Shown in pieces: positions 49,933-60,033 of a stretch of DNA of 64,000 nt. Under the pieces are notes generated by a model. That model saw only the letters and a program-made list of their open reading frames with translations. It did no database searches and was not told the DNA's origin. The DNA comes from Kitasatospora sp. Root107 (GTDB taxonomy: Bacteria > Actinomycetota > Actinomycetes > Streptomycetales > Streptomycetaceae). Each line of letters begins with the position of its first letter. The stretch's first letter is position 1. The position numbers and the translations under genes are program-made. The stretch spans positions 168,324-232,323 of the forward strand of contig NZ_LMCT01000002.1 in NCBI RefSeq assembly GCF_001424875.1, read 5' to 3'.

Positions 49933-50775
49933 CTAGAGGAGTGGGGCCTGCGGACCGTTGGGGTGCTCGAGGCGCCCGTCGGTGATCGAGTGCGCGATCG
50001 TGGAGACCTCGTCGTCGGTGAGGCGGCGGAAACCGTCCTCGGTGATCAGCGAGACGATCGGGAAGATCTTCCGGGCCATGTCCGGGCCACCGGTGGCGGA
50101 GTCGTCGTCCGCCGCGTCGTACAGCGCCTGCACCACCACGGTGGCGGCCTGATCGGCCGTCAGGTCCGCGCGGTAGAGCTTCTTCAGCGAGCCCCGGGCG
50201 AACACCGAGCCCGATCCGGTGGCCGCGAAGCCGCGCTCCTCGGACCGGCCGCCGGTGACGTCGTAGGTGAAGATCCGGCCCCGGCCGAGCCGGAGGTCGT
50301 ACCCGGCGAACAGCGGCACCACGGCGAGGCCCTGCATGGCCATCCCGAGGTTGCCCCGGATCATCGTGGTCAGCCGGTTGGCCTTGCCCTCCAGGGAGAG
50401 CACGGTGCCCTCGATCTTCTCGTAGTGCTCCAGCTCCAGCTGGAACAGCCGGACCATCTCGACCGCCAGGCCGGCCGTGCCGGCGATGCCGACGGCGCTG
50501 TACTCGTCCGCCGGGAACACCTTCTCGATGTCCCGCTGGGCGATCACGTTCCCCATCGTGGCGCGGCGGTCGCCGGCGATCACCACGCCGCCGTCGAAGA
50601 CCGCGGAGACGATGGTGGTGCCGTGCGGCGCCTCGATCGTCAGGCCCTCGGGCAGCCTGCGGCCACCGGGCAGCAGCTCGGGCGAGTGCTGGCCGAGGAA
50701 GTCGTAGAACGACGAGGACCCCGGAGTCAGGAAGGCAGCCGGTAGACGCCCGGTGCCACCAGTGTTGGCTTCCAC
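49933..50775 (-). CDS. prcB: 20S proteasome beta subunit
   Basis: 280 residues from GTG 50775. A propeptide of 52 residues is removed at HG-TTIV, making Thr53 the catalytic nucleophile. Lys and Asp partners lie in GDRRATMGN and the following strand, and SGPDMA-type sequence near [10 protein letters not shown] closes the fold. It precedes prcA and follows pup, separated from pup by a strong hairpin. Confidence 0.96.
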   Translation of the reverse strand: MEANTGGTGRLPAAFLTPGSSSFYDFLGQHSPELLPGGRRLPEGLTIEAPHGTTIVSAVFDGGVVIAGDRRATMGNVIAQRDIEKVFPADEYSAVGIAGTAGLAVEMVRLFQLELEHYEKIEGTVLSLEGKANRLTTMIRGNLGMAMQGLAVVPLFAGYDLRLGRGRIFTYDVTGGRSEERGFAATGSGSVFARGSLKKLYRADLTADQAATVVVQALYDAADDDSATGGPDMARKIFPIVSLITEDGFRRLTDDEVSTIAHSITDGRLEHPNGPQAPLL

Positions 50776-50865
50776 ACGATTCCTTCCAGGTAGATCAACT
50801 AGACGCTTGCCCCGGACCCTACCCGTTTACGGGCGGTGATCCACCTGACAGGTCGTCCGAAGTTT

Positions 50866-50908
50866 GCGCGCGGCAACCCCGTGCATTTCTGACGGGATTG
50901 CCGCGCGC
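50866..50908 (-). terminator. hairpin between pup and prcB
   Basis: Eleven perfect pairs, GCGCGCGGCAA with TTGCCGCGCGC, then an interrupted inner CCGT/ACGG. It begins 22 bases past the pup stop. It may be an attenuator that allows far more pup than prcBA transcript. Confidence 0.6.
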
Positions 50909-50929
50909 GACGGAAGAACGGGCGAGCGG

Positions 50930-51148
50930 CTACTGGCCGCCCTTCTGGACGAACTGCCGGACGAAATCCTCCGCATTCGACTCGAGTACGTCGTCGATTT
51001 CGTCCAGGACCGCGTCCACGTCGTCGTTGAGCTTTTCCTGGCGCTCCTTGAGGTCGTCCGAGGACTGTGCCTCCGCAGCCTGCTCCTCGACCTCCTCGGA
51101 GGAACGGTTCGCCCGCTGCTGACCACCGCCGGTGTCCTTGCTGGCCAT
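50930..51148 (-). CDS. pup: prokaryotic ubiquitin-like protein Pup
   Basis: 72 residues from ATG 51148 (MASKDTGGGQQRANRS), with GTGAGG just upstream; an in-frame GTG at 51157 would overlap that site. It is disordered and acidic, with the coiled-coil-forming central region EEVEEQAAEAQSSDDLKERQ that binds ARC, and C-terminus FVQKGGQ. The terminal Gln means it must be deamidated to Glu by Dop before PafA can attach it. Confidence 0.97.
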   Translation of the reverse strand: MASKDTGGGQQRANRSSEEVEEQAAEAQSSDDLKERQEKLNDDVDAVLDEIDDVLESNAEDFVRQFVQKGGQ

Positions 51149-51283
51149 GTACCTCACCCCGCTCGCTCGGTTGGTCCGACCCTATCCACCGGCTACGACA
51201 TCCGCGTCCGGTTCCTGTACAACGTTCGTCGTCTCTCAGGATGATTCCCCGTCGCGGGATGTTCACCCGTGGTGATCGAAAAG

Positions 51284-52795
51284 TTACCCGCCGGAGAGCA
51301 CGCGGACCAGGTCCTCGGCCGTACGGCAGCGGTCCAGCAGCGCCTCGACGTGCTCCCTGGTGCCGCGCAGCGGCTCCAGGGTCGGCACCCGCTGGAGCGA
51401 GTCCCGGCCCGGCAGGTCGAAGATGACGGAGTCCCAGGAGGCCGCCGCCACATGGTCGGCGTACTGCTCCAGACAGCGGCCCCGGAAGTACGCCCTGGTG
51501 TCCTCCGGCGGCTTCGAGACCGCCCTGGTGATCTCCTCCTCGGTGAGCAGCCGCTCGAACCGGCCGCGGGCCACCAGGCGGTTGTACAGGCCCTTGTCGG
51601 GGCGGACGTCGCTGTACTGGAGGTCGACCAGCTGGAGCCTGGGGCTGTCCCAGTCCAGGCCGTCGCGCTGGCGGTAGCCCTCCAGGATCTCCTTCTTGGC
51701 GATCCAGTCGAGCTGCCTGGACAGGCTCATCGGGTCGTTCTCCAGCCGACCGAGCACGTCCTCCCAGCGGGCCAGCACGTCCAGGGTCTGCTCGTCGGCG
51801 TCCTGGCCGTAGCGGTCCTCGACGTACTTGCGGGCCAGCTCGAAGTACTCCAGCTGGAGCTGGACGGCGGTCAGCCGGCGGCCGTTGCGCAGCAGGAGCT
51901 GGTACTTCAGCGAGGGGTCGTGGGAGACCCGGTGCAGGGTCCGGACCGGCTGGTCGACGGCCAGGTCGGCGGTGATGAAGCCGTCCTCGATCATCGTCAG
52001 GACCAGCGCGGTGGTGCCCAGCTTGAGGTAGGTGGAGATCTCCGAGAGGTTGGCGTCCCCGATGATCACGTGCAGCCGGCGGTACTTCTCGGCGTCGGCG
52101 TGCGGCTCGTCCCTGGTGTTGATGATGGGCCGTTTGAGGGTGGTCTCGAGACCGACCTCGACCTCGAAGTAGTCGGCCCGCTGGCTGATCTGGAAGCCGT
52201 CCGCGTTGCCCTCCTGGCCGAGACCGACCCGGCCCGCGCCGGTGATCACCTGCCGGGAGACGAAGAACGGGGTGAGGTGGCGGACGATGTCGGCGAACGG
52301 CGTCGACCGCTGCATCAGGTAGTTCTCGTGGGTGCCGTAGGAGGCGCCCTTGTTGTCGGTGTTGTTCTTGTAGAGGTTGATCCGCTGACCGTTCGGCAGC
52401 TCGAGCGCGCGGGCGGCCGCGGCGGCCATGATCCGCTCCCCCGCCTTGTCCCAGAGCACCGCGTCGCGCGGGTTGGTGATCTCGGGCGAGCTGTACTCGG
52501 GATGCGCGTGGTCGACGTAGAACCGGGCGCCGTTGGTGAGGATGATGTTGGCCAGACCGATGTCCTCGTCGGTCAGCTGGCTGGAGTCGGCCACGTCGCG
52601 CGCCAGATCGAAGCCGCGCGCGTCCCGCAGCGGGTTCTCCTCCTCGAAGTCCCAGCGAGCCCGCCGCGCCCGGTGCATCGCGGCCGAGTAGGCGTTGACG
52701 ATCTGGGACGAGGTGAGCATGGCGTTGGCGTTCGGGTGGCCCGGCACGGAGATCCCGTACTCGGTCTCGATCCCCATCACGCGCCGTACGGTCAT
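51284..52795 (-). CDS. dop: Pup deamidase/depupylase Dop
   Basis: 503 residues from ATG 52795. [23 protein letters not shown] at the N-terminus, a Dop loop rich in Arg and Glu ([22 protein letters not shown]), [22 protein letters not shown] and [27 protein letters not shown]. The loop and length identify Dop and not PafA. It converts Pup-Gln to Pup-Glu and also removes Pup from targets. It lies between arc and pup on the same strand. Confidence 0.96.
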   Translation of the reverse strand: MTVRRVMGIETEYGISVPGHPNANAMLTSSQIVNAYSAAMHRARRARWDFEEENPLRDARGFDLARDVADSSQLTDEDIGLANIILTNGARFYVDHAHPEYSSPEITNPRDAVLWDKAGERIMAAAAARALELPNGQRINLYKNNTDNKGASYGTHENYLMQRSTPFADIVRHLTPFFVSRQVITGAGRVGLGQEGNADGFQISQRADYFEVEVGLETTLKRPIINTRDEPHADAEKYRRLHVIIGDANLSEISTYLKLGTTALVLTMIEDGFITADLAVDQPVRTLHRVSHDPSLKYQLLLRNGRRLTAVQLQLEYFELARKYVEDRYGQDADEQTLDVLARWEDVLGRLENDPMSLSRQLDWIAKKEILEGYRQRDGLDWDSPRLQLVDLQYSDVRPDKGLYNRLVARGRFERLLTEEEITRAVSKPPEDTRAYFRGRCLEQYADHVAAASWDSVIFDLPGRDSLQRVPTLEPLRGTREHVEALLDRCRTAEDLVRVLSGG

Positions 52796-52897
52796 GCGGC
52801 CCTCCTCTGGAATATCCCGAGACGCGCCGTCCGGCTGCGGGGCGGGTGGGCGCCGCAGCCGGACGGTGAGTTGAGCGGTCCTTCAGGTGGAGCGGTG

Positions 52898-54664
52898 CTA
52901 CAGGTACTGCCCCGTGTTGGCCACGGTGTCGATCGACCGGCCGGACTCGGCACCCTGCTTGCCGGTGACCAGCGTGCGGATGAAGACGATCCGCTCGCCC
53001 TTCTTGCCCGAGATCCGGGCCCAGTCGTCCGGGTTGGTGGTGTTCGGCAGGTCCTCGTTCTCCTTGAACTCGTCCACGCAGGCGGCGAGCAGGTGAGCCA
53101 CCCGCAGACCGTGCTGGCCGGTGTCGAGGAAGGCCTTGATGGCCATCTTCTTCGCCCGGTCGACGATGTTCTGGATCATCGCGCCGGAGTTGAAGTCCTT
53201 GAAGTACAGGACCTCCTTGTCACCGTTGGCGTAGGTGACCTCCAGGAAGCGGTTCTCCTCGGTCTCGGTGTACATCCGCTCGACCACGGCCTGGATCATC
53301 GCGAGCACGGTCGACTCGATCGAGCCCTCGTGCTCCTTGACGTCGTCCGGGTGGAACGGCAGCGAGCCCTTGAGGTACTTGGAGAAGATGTCCTTCGCGG
53401 CCTCGGCGTCGGGGCGCTCGATCTTGATCTTGACGTCCAGCCGGCCGGGCCGCAGGATCGCCGGGTCGATCATGTCCTCGCGGTTCGAGGCGCCGATCAC
53501 GATGACGTTCTCCAGGCCCTCCACACCGTCGATCTCGGCGAGCAGCTGGGGGACGATGGTGTTCTCCACGTCCGAGCTGACGCCCGACCCACGGGTGCGG
53601 AACAGCGACTCCATCTCGTCGAAGAAGACGATGACCGGCGTGCCCTCGCTGGCCTTCTCCCGAGCCCGCTGGAAGACCAGCCGGATCTGCCGCTCGGTCT
53701 CGCCGACGTACTTGTTCAGCAGCTCCGGTCCCTTGATGTTCAGGAAGTAGCTCTTGCCCTGCGGGCGCCCGGTCACCTCGGCGACCTTCTTGGCCAGCGA
53801 GTTCGCGACCGCCTTGGCGATCAGCGTCTTGCCGCAGCCGGGCGGGCCGTAGAGCAGTACGCCCTTGGGCGGGCGCAGCTCGTACTCCTTGAACAGGTCG
53901 GCGTGCAGGTACGGGAGTTCGACCGCGTCGCGGATCTGCTCGATCTGGTTGGCCAGACCGCCGATCTGCCGGTAGTCGATGTCCGGCACCTCCTCGAGGA
54001 CCAGGTCCTCGACCTCCGACTTGGGGACGACCTCGTAGACGTAGCCCGAACGGGGCTCCAGCAGGAGGGCGTCTCCGGAGCGCAGCGTGATGCCGTGCAG
54101 CGGTTCGGCGAGCCGGACCACCCGCTCCTCGTCGGTGTGACCGGTGACCAGGGCGCGTTCGCCGTCCTCCAGCACCTCCTTGAGGGTGACGATGTCACCG
54201 ATGCTCTCGAAGGCCATCGCTTCCACGACGTTGAGCGCCTCGTTGAGCATCACCTCCTGACCGCGGCGGAGTTCGTCGAGGTCGATGCTCGGGCTGACGT
54301 TCACCCGCAGCTTGCGGCCACCGGTGAAGATGTCGGCGGTGCCGTCCTCGTTCTGCGTGAGGAAGGTGCCGAATCCGGCCGGGGGCTGGGCGAGCCGGTC
54401 GACTTCCTCCTTGAGGGCCACGATCTGGTCGCGGGCCTCTCGGAGCGTGGAGGCGAGCCGTTCGTTCTGGGCGGTGACACCGGCCAGGTTGGTCTGGAGC
54501 TCGACGATGCGGTCCTCGAGAATCCGAGAACCACGCGGTGAGTCGGCGAGCTTGCGGCGCAGGGCGGCGACCTCCTGCTCAAGGTACGAGACCTGAGCAG
54601 CCTCGTCGGAACCCTGAACGGGCCGGCCGGCGCTGCGGTTGTAGTCGTCATCGTGGGATGCCAC
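52898..54664 (-). CDS. arc: proteasome-associated AAA ATPase ARC/Mpa
   Basis: 588 residues from GTG 54664, with AGGAGG eight bases upstream (a GTG nine bases earlier lies inside that site). An N-terminal coiled coil (about residues 22-90: [15 protein letters not shown]...[18 protein letters not shown]) that recruits Pup, an OB-fold interdomain, Walker A GPPGCGKT near 272, Walker [11 protein letters not shown] near 350, and C-terminal GQYL, the penultimate-tyrosine motif that docks on the proteasome. It unfolds pupylated proteins and feeds them into PrcAB. Confidence 0.96.
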   Translation of the reverse strand: MASHDDDYNRSAGRPVQGSDEAAQVSYLEQEVAALRRKLADSPRGSRILEDRIVELQTNLAGVTAQNERLASTLREARDQIVALKEEVDRLAQPPAGFGTFLTQNEDGTADIFTGGRKLRVNVSPSIDLDELRRGQEVMLNEALNVVEAMAFESIGDIVTLKEVLEDGERALVTGHTDEERVVRLAEPLHGITLRSGDALLLEPRSGYVYEVVPKSEVEDLVLEEVPDIDYRQIGGLANQIEQIRDAVELPYLHADLFKEYELRPPKGVLLYGPPGCGKTLIAKAVANSLAKKVAEVTGRPQGKSYFLNIKGPELLNKYVGETERQIRLVFQRAREKASEGTPVIVFFDEMESLFRTRGSGVSSDVENTIVPQLLAEIDGVEGLENVIVIGASNREDMIDPAILRPGRLDVKIKIERPDAEAAKDIFSKYLKGSLPFHPDDVKEHEGSIESTVLAMIQAVVERMYTETEENRFLEVTYANGDKEVLYFKDFNSGAMIQNIVDRAKKMAIKAFLDTGQHGLRVAHLLAACVDEFKENEDLPNTTNPDDWARISGKKGERIVFIRTLVTGKQGAESGRSIDTVANTGQYL

Positions 54665-54956
54665 GGTCCTCACCTCCTCCTGGGGGAGCTGGACGACCCA
54701 AACCTACCTGGGACCAGGGGGGTGTAAACCCCTAGATCAGAAAGTTGGAACGGGCGTGTCCGATCTTCGCCCTCGGATGCTTCCCCTCTGCAAGGGAGAT
54801 ACCCACCGCGCACCGGTCAAAGCAGACCGGATGTATCGTCGGTCGGGTCAATATCCGATCGTGACCGTGAGAGCCGGTCGGATCGGTGTACGAATGGCAG
54901 GAATGCCCCAGGACGGGATAGACCGGACCGGGCAGGAAACGGCAGGGGACATGTCG

Positions 54957-55253
54957 ATGACCGGCGAGGCCACGACGGGCGACGCACTCGAGGTCTGGAT
55001 CGACCAGGACCTCTGCACGGGGGACGGCATCTGTGTGCAGTACGCCCCCGAGGTCTTCGAGTTGGACATCGACGGGCTGGCCTACGTCAAGGGTGACGAC
55101 GACGAGCTGCGCCAGCAGCCCGGTGACAGCGCACCGGTGCCGCTGACGCTGCTTCAGGACGTGGTGGATTCGGCCAAGGAGTGCCCCGGGGACTGCATCC
55201 ACGTCCGCCGGGTGAGCGACCGGGTCGAGGTGTACGGCCCGGACGCCGACTGA
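54957..55253 (+). CDS. single-cluster ferredoxin
   Basis: 98 residues from ATG 54957, with AGGGG eight bases upstream; an in-frame ATG at 54951 is too close to that site. Cysteines in DLCTGDGIC and KECPGDCIHV give a C-x5-C...C-x3-C pattern, fitting a [3Fe-4S] or [4Fe-4S] ferredoxin of the actinobacterial P450-partner type. It is divergent from arc. No P450 or reductase is nearby, so its partner is unknown. Confidence 0.82.
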   Translation: MTGEATTGDALEVWIDQDLCTGDGICVQYAPEVFELDIDGLAYVKGDDDELRQQPGDSAPVPLTLLQDVVDSAKECPGDCIHVRRVSDRVEVYGPDAD

Positions 55254-55266
55254 CCCTTCGTCACGG

Positions 55267-55869
55267 TCACACCTTGGTGGCCGGCTCCGTGGTCCTGCTG
55301 CGGAGCCAGTCGCCGCCCTGCCGGTGCCAGGACAGCAGGACCGTCAGGTCCGGGGCGTAGCGCGGGATCTCGTCGCTGGAGTAGCCCCTGCCCCGGGCCG
55401 TGATGGTGCCGTCGCTGCGCAGCTTCAGCTCGGTGACGGTCAGGCCCTCCTCCGGCTTCACCAGCGTCGCGGCGATCTGCGGGCGGCCGTCCTGACCGGG
55501 GGTCAGCAGGAAGACGCCGTCCGGCGGGGTGCCGTTCTCGGCCGCGCAGTGCGCCGCCACGACCGTGCTCGGCCGACCGTCCAGCACCGCGCCGAAGCTC
55601 AGCGCCACCGTGGTGGGGAGCGGGCCGCAGTCGAGCGGCAGCACCGCCTTGGCGGGGTCGGGGGCCACCGCGGCCGGCAGGGCGCTCGGCGCGGCCGGCC
55701 GGATCGGTCTGACGGTGCCCTGCGCCGGGTTCACCGCCAGCGCTCCGGCGATCACCGCGGCGGTCGCCGCCGCCACCAGCACCCAGTGCCGCACTCTCGT
55801 CCTCGCCCGCACGACGGGGGGCCCGACCTGCTGCTCTGTCATCTGCACCGTCTCGACCGCGAGTTCCAC
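55267..55869 (-). CDS. single-pass membrane protein of unknown function
   Basis: About 200 residues. GTG 55869 with GGAGGGG ten bases upstream is preferred; ATG 55842 is also possible. One membrane helix (HWVLVAAATAAVIAGALAV, about residues 31-50) is followed by an Ala/Pro-rich linker and an extracytoplasmic domain with two cysteines (LPLDCGPLP and VVAAHCAAENG) that could pair. No family recognised. It is convergent with the ferredoxin gene (13 bases between stops) and lies upstream of trmI on the same strand, with a hairpin between. Confidence 0.65.
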   Translation of the reverse strand: MELAVETVQMTEQQVGPPVVRARTRVRHWVLVAAATAAVIAGALAVNPAQGTVRPIRPAAPSALPAAVAPDPAKAVLPLDCGPLPTTVALSFGAVLDGRPSTVVAAHCAAENGTPPDGVFLLTPGQDGRPQIAATLVKPEEGLTVTELKLRSDGTITARGRGYSSDEIPRYAPDLTVLLSWHRQGGDWLRSRTTEPATKV

Positions 55870-55942
55870 CAGGCAGTCCCCTCCAGGGTGGGGTGGCATC
55901 GAGGGTGCATCATTTCACGCCCCGCGCCCGGGAGAGCAAACA

Positions 55943-55972
55943 GGGGCGCGGAGCTTTGCAGCTCCGCGCCCC
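55943..55972 (-). terminator. hairpin after trmI
   Basis: Thirteen perfect pairs, GGGGCGCGGAGCT with AGCTCCGCGCCCC, and a TTGC loop, 19 bases after the trmI stop. Confidence 0.75.
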
Positions 55973-55991
55973 AGTCGTGCCGGTGGTGGTG

Positions 55992-56954
55992 TTACTCGGC
56001 TTCCTTGGCGGCCGTGTACGCAGCCGCAGCGGCCCGCTCGGCCGCGCGCTCGGCGAGCGACTTCTCCGCCGCACCGGGGCCGCTCTCGTAGTCCTCGCCG
56101 TACGAACCCTTGGCAGGACGGCGGCGGCGCAGCGGCGGCTCGACCCCGTCGGCCAGCCGACGGGAGGTCAGCAGGAAGCCGGTGTGGCCGATCATGCGGT
56201 GGTCCGGGCGGACGGCGAGACCCTCGACGTGCCAGGTGCGGACCATGGTCTCCCAGGACTGCGGCTCGGTGAAGGTGCCGTGCTCGCGGAGCGCCTCGAC
56301 GGTGCGCGAGAGCTGCGTGGTGGTGGCCACGTAGCAGCAGAGCAGACCGCCGGGGACGAGCGCCTCGGACGCGACGTCCAGGCACTCCCAGGGGGCCAGC
56401 ATGTCGAGGATCATCCGGTCGACCTCGGTCTCCACCAGGTTGTCCTGGAGGTCACCGACCGTCAGCTTCCAGGCCGGGTGCGGGCTGCCGAAGTAGCGCT
56501 CGACGTTGGCCTTGGCGATGTCGGCGAAGTCCTGGCGGCGCTCGTACGAGGCGAGCAGGCCGGTGTCACCGACGGCGCGCAGCAGGTACGTGGAGAGCGC
56601 GCCGGAGCCGACACCCGCCTCGACCACGCGGGCACCCGCGAAGATGTCGGCCATCGCCAGGATCTGCCCCGCGTCCTTGGGGTAGATCACAGCGGCGCCG
56701 CGAGGCATGGAGAGGACGTAGTCGGGGAGCAGGGGGCGCAGCGCGAGATACGGGACGTTCCCCGTGGTGCGCACGACAGTGCCCTCGGGGGCGCCGATCA
56801 GCTCGTCATGGGGGAACGCACCCTTGTGGGTGTGGAACTGGTTCCCGGCCTGGAGCGTGAACGTGTAGTGGCGGCCCTTCGGGTCGGTCAGCTGGACCTG
56901 GTCCCCGACCTGGAAGGGCCCGCGTCGGCGGGTGGCACCGGTCGGTTCGGACAT
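55992..56954 (-). CDS. trmI: tRNA (adenine-58-N1)-methyltransferase TrmI
   Basis: 320 residues from ATG 56954. The N-terminal small beta domain (FQVGDQVQLTDPKGRHYTFTLQAG) precedes a class I SAM methyltransferase: YPKDAGQILAMADIFAGARVVEAGVGSGALSTYLLRAVG is the SAM site, and DRMILDMLAPWECLDV contains motif IV. The family makes m1A58 in the T-loop of tRNA. It has an Ala-rich C-terminal extension of about 50 residues. Closeness to the proteasome genes is conserved in actinobacteria. Confidence 0.93.
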   Translation of the reverse strand: MSEPTGATRRRGPFQVGDQVQLTDPKGRHYTFTLQAGNQFHTHKGAFPHDELIGAPEGTVVRTTGNVPYLALRPLLPDYVLSMPRGAAVIYPKDAGQILAMADIFAGARVVEAGVGSGALSTYLLRAVGDTGLLASYERRQDFADIAKANVERYFGSPHPAWKLTVGDLQDNLVETEVDRMILDMLAPWECLDVASEALVPGGLLCCYVATTTQLSRTVEALREHGTFTEPQSWETMVRTWHVEGLAVRPDHRMIGHTGFLLTSRRLADGVEPPLRRRRPAKGSYGEDYESGPGAAEKSLAERAAERAAAAAYTAAKEAE

Positions 56955-57013
56955 GCGGACAATCCTAAGGGAAACGGAACGCTCCGCCGACCAAGTGATC
57001 TTTTCGGGGACTT

Positions 57014-58174
57014 TCAGCGCCCGCGGACCGCCGCGTTCAGCCGCCGCTCCAGGTCGGCCAGCGTCAGCACGCCGTACACCGTGCCGTCCGGCCGGACCAC
57101 CAGGTACTCGGTCGCCGGGGTGCCGCGCATCGCGGTCAGCAGCTGCTCCCCCGTCAGGTCGACCCCGAGCCGCAGGCCCGGCTCCAGCTCCCGGGCCAGC
57201 GCGCCGACGGCGACCCAGGGGCGGCGCTGCTCCGGGACGGCGTTCACCGCCGCCTCCTTCACCAGGCCGGTCGGCTCGCCGCTGCCGTCCACCACCACGA
57301 CGGCACCGGCCTGGGCCTCCCTGGCCTGCCGGAGCGCCTCACCGAGCGGGGTCTCGGCGGTCACCGAGACGCTGCGCCGGGCCAGTTCGGCCAGCCGGAG
57401 GGCGGGCAGGGCCTCCTTGAGCCGGGCGTTGCGCAGCGCGCCGCCGGCCCCGTTCCAGATGATCACGGCCAGCACGGCGGCCAGCACGCTGTCGATCAGG
57501 CTGTCCGTGGTGGAGCGCTCCAGGCCACCGCGCGAGGCGGTGTACATCGGCAGACCGATCAGCACCACCAGGGCCAGCCCCCGGCCGATCCAGGCGGCCG
57601 CGACGGTGCCCGTCATCGGGCGTCCGGTGACGCCCCACACCAGCGCGCGCAGGATCCGGCCACCGTCCAGCGGCAGGCCGGGCAGCAGGTTGAAGGCGGC
57701 CACCACCAGGTTGCTGACGAAGAGTCCGGCCAGCAGCACGCCGGGCACGCTGGCCGACTCGACGGCCTGGAAGGCCAGGTAGAAGATGCCGCCGAGGACC
57801 AGCGAGAGCAGCGGGCCGACGAAGGCCAGCCAGAACTCCCGGGCCGGGGTGTCGGCCTCCTTCTCGATCTCGGAGACGCCGCCGAAGAACTGCAGCTGGA
57901 TCCGGCGCGGGTTGAGCTTGAGCCGCAGCGCCACCAGGGTGTGCGCCAGCTCGTGCACCAGCACCGAGGCGTAGAACGCCACCGCGAAGGAGAACGAGAC
58001 CAGGTAGCGGGTACCACCGAGCTCGGGCAGCACCTCGGTGAGCTGACCGCCGAAGATCCAGGTGATCAGCGCCGCGATGACGAACCAGGACGGTGTGACG
58101 TAGACCGGCACGCCGAACGGACGGCCCATCAGGATGCCGCCGGGCCGTTCCTGCCGCCCGCTGGTCTCACTCAC
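57014..58174 (-). CDS. M50 site-2 protease family membrane metalloprotease with CBS domains
   Basis: 386 residues from GTG 58174 (MSETSGRQERPGG), with AAGGGG seven bases upstream. Zinc motif HELAHTLVAL near residue 70 in a membrane helix, and the second conserved motif NLLPGLPLDGGRILRAL near 160 supplying the third ligand. Six hydrophobic segments in all. Two C-terminal CBS domains (ARRSVSVTAETPLGEAL..., LLTAMRGTPATEYLVVRPDGTVYGVLTLADLE) probably bind an adenine nucleotide. The family cleaves membrane-embedded substrates such as anti-sigma factors. Confidence 0.9.
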   Translation of the reverse strand: MSETSGRQERPGGILMGRPFGVPVYVTPSWFVIAALITWIFGGQLTEVLPELGGTRYLVSFSFAVAFYASVLVHELAHTLVALRLKLNPRRIQLQFFGGVSEIEKEADTPAREFWLAFVGPLLSLVLGGIFYLAFQAVESASVPGVLLAGLFVSNLVVAAFNLLPGLPLDGGRILRALVWGVTGRPMTGTVAAAWIGRGLALVVLIGLPMYTASRGGLERSTTDSLIDSVLAAVLAVIIWNGAGGALRNARLKEALPALRLAELARRSVSVTAETPLGEALRQAREAQAGAVVVVDGSGEPTGLVKEAAVNAVPEQRRPWVAVGALARELEPGLRLGVDLTGEQLLTAMRGTPATEYLVVRPDGTVYGVLTLADLERRLNAAVRGR

Positions 58175-58375
58175 CGTGGCCCCTTGTCTGTTGCTGCACG
58201 TCCGCTGTAGCCGGTCCCGCCACGCTACGTGATCTCCCGGTGGATCGGCCGACCGCCCCGTCCATGTGTTCTCTACCCGTCCAACGCACGGCCGAGCACC
58301 GTCGTTGCACGGCTGTGTCCGGTGTGACAGTGACCTGACGGCGGGATGACCGCCCGGGGCAATAAGGTCGAGGGC

Positions 58376-59353
58376 ATGCACCAGACCGACAGCACCCCCG
58401 CCGAGGCGGTCCCTGCCTCTGCGGAGGTCCCCGCTCCCAGATCGCCACGGCCGCCGACCGGGCTGTCGCCGAGCCGGGCGGGCGACTTCATGACCTGCCC
58501 GCTGCTCTACCGGCTGCGGGTGATCGACCGGCTGCCGGAGCCGCCCAGCGCCGCCGCGACCCGTGGCACCGTGGTGCACGCGGTCCTTGAGCGGCTGTTC
58601 GACAGCCCGGCCGCCGAACGCACCCCGGAGCAGGCGCTCGGGCTGCTCCGGCCGCAGTGGGAGCGGCTGCTCGGTGAGCGGCCCGAGCTCTCCGGGCTGT
58701 TCCCCGACGACCCGGACGGCGCGGCGCTGACCCGCTGGCTGGGCGACGCGGAGAAGCTGATCGACCGTTGGTTCCGGCTGGAGGACCCGACCAGGCTGCA
58801 CCCGGTGGAGCGCGAGCTCTACGTGGAGACGGTGCTCGGTTCGGGCCTGCTGCTGCGCGGCTACATCGACCGGGTCGACGTCGCGCCCAGCGGTGAGGTC
58901 CGGCTGGTCGACTACAAGACCGGCCGGGCGCCCTCGCGTGACTTCGAGGGCAAGGCGATGTTCCAGATGAAGTTCTACGCCCTGGTGGTCTGGCGGTGGA
59001 AGGGCGTGCTGCCCAAGCGCCTCCAGCTGGTCTACCTCGGCGGGGGCGGGGACGTGGTCACGTACGACCCGGACGAGGCCGACCTGCTCGCGGTGGAGCG
59101 GAAGCTGACGGCGCTCTGGGAGGCCATCGGCCAGGCGGTTGCCACCGGCGACTTCCCGGCCACCCGCAACCGGCTGTGCGACTGGTGCGACCATCAGAGC
59201 AGCTGCCCGGAGTTCGGGGGCACTCCCCCGCCGTACCCGCTGCCGGTGCAGCGGAGCGACGCCGGGCACGAAGACGGGCACGATGACGGGCGCGGCGACG
59301 ACCGCGCAGACGACGGTCCCGCGACGGGACAGACGAGCAAGGAGTCCGAGTGA
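58376..59353 (+). CDS. RecB-like PD-(D/E)xK nuclease with probable iron-sulfur cluster
   Basis: 325 residues from ATG 58376. LSPSRAGDFMTCPLLYRLR holds the first Cys near residue 41. HAVLERLF, then the nuclease core LVDYKTGRAP with Asp near 179 and Lys near 181, and a C-terminal CDWCDHQSSCPEF carry three more Cys. A 1+3 cysteine arrangement is the iron-sulfur signature of Cas4/AddB-type nucleases. It probably processes DNA ends; no helicase or cas gene is nearby. Its stop overlaps the next gene by GTGA. The acidic repeat-like tail (GHEDGHDDGRGDDRADDG) is unusual. Confidence 0.87.
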   Translation: MHQTDSTPAEAVPASAEVPAPRSPRPPTGLSPSRAGDFMTCPLLYRLRVIDRLPEPPSAAATRGTVVHAVLERLFDSPAAERTPEQALGLLRPQWERLLGERPELSGLFPDDPDGAALTRWLGDAEKLIDRWFRLEDPTRLHPVERELYVETVLGSGLLLRGYIDRVDVAPSGEVRLVDYKTGRAPSRDFEGKAMFQMKFYALVVWRWKGVLPKRLQLVYLGGGGDVVTYDPDEADLLAVERKLTALWEAIGQAVATGDFPATRNRLCDWCDHQSSCPEFGGTPPPYPLPVQRSDAGHEDGHDDGRGDDRADDGPATGQTSKESE

Positions 59354-60021
59354 CGATCCGAGTGCTGCTGGTCGACGACCAGCCGCTGCTGCGTACCGGT
59401 TTCCGGATGATCCTGGAGGCCGAGTCCGACCTGGTGGTGGTCGGCGAGGCCGGGGACGGGCAGCAGGCGCTTGAGCAGGTCAGGGCGCTCCAGCCGGACG
59501 TGGTGCTGATGGACATCCGGATGCCCCGGATGGACGGCGTCGAGGCCACCCGCCGGATCGCAGGCCCCGGCCGGGACGGCCCGGCCAAGGTGCTGGTGCT
59601 GACCACCTTCGACCTGGACGAGTACGTGGTCGAGGCGCTCCGGGCGGGGGCCAGCGGCTTCCTGCTCAAGGACGTGCCGGCCGAGGAACTGGTGCAGGCG
59701 ATCCGGGTGGTCGCGGACGGCGCGGCGATGCTCGCCCCGTCCATCACCCGCCGGCTGCTGGACATGTACGCCACCAAGCTGCCCTCCGGCGACGAGACGC
59801 CGCCGCAGGCGCTCACCGCGCTGACGGAGCGTGAGCTGGAGGTGCTCAAGCTGGTGGCCCGGGGGCTCTCCAACGCGGAGATCGCCGGTGAGCTCTACGT
59901 CAGCGAGACCACGGTGAAGACGCACGTCGGGCACGTGCTGACCAAGCTTCAGCTGCGGGACCGGGTGCAGGCCGCGGTCTACGCGTACGAGAGCGGCGTG
60001 GTCCGGCCGGGCGCGCAGTAG
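59350..60021 (+). CDS. LuxR/NarL-type response regulator, no adjacent kinase
   Basis: 223 residues from GTG 59350, coupled to the nuclease gene by GTGA overlap. The receiver domain has D9-D10 and phosphoacceptor D55 (VVLMDIRM), with the conserved Thr/Lys in VLTTFD and LLKDVP. The LuxR helix-turn-helix is LTERELEVLKLVARGLSNAEIAGELYVSETTVKTHV. No histidine kinase is adjacent, so it is an orphan in this window. A 17-bp terminator follows. Confidence 0.92.
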   Translation: MTIRVLLVDDQPLLRTGFRMILEAESDLVVVGEAGDGQQALEQVRALQPDVVLMDIRMPRMDGVEATRRIAGPGRDGPAKVLVLTTFDLDEYVVEALRAGASGFLLKDVPAEELVQAIRVVADGAAMLAPSITRRLLDMYATKLPSGDETPPQALTALTERELEVLKLVARGLSNAEIAGELYVSETTVKTHVGHVLTKLQLRDRVQAAVYAYESGVVRPGAQ

Positions 60022-60033
60022 CCCCGCCGGACG

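Noticed and set aside
58323..58336. TGTGACAGTGACCT, a near match to the TGTGA element upstream of the RecB-like nuclease
   Set aside because: The second half does not fit (GACCT against KYAYN) and the region is GC-rich. The gene has no link to peptide or hydroxyproline use. It shows that the first half-site alone is not specific.
58376..59353. Cas4 and therefore a CRISPR locus
   Set aside because: The cysteine pattern is similar, but no cas genes or repeat arrays are present. RecB-like nucleases of this kind occur next to proteasome-linked genes in actinobacteria.
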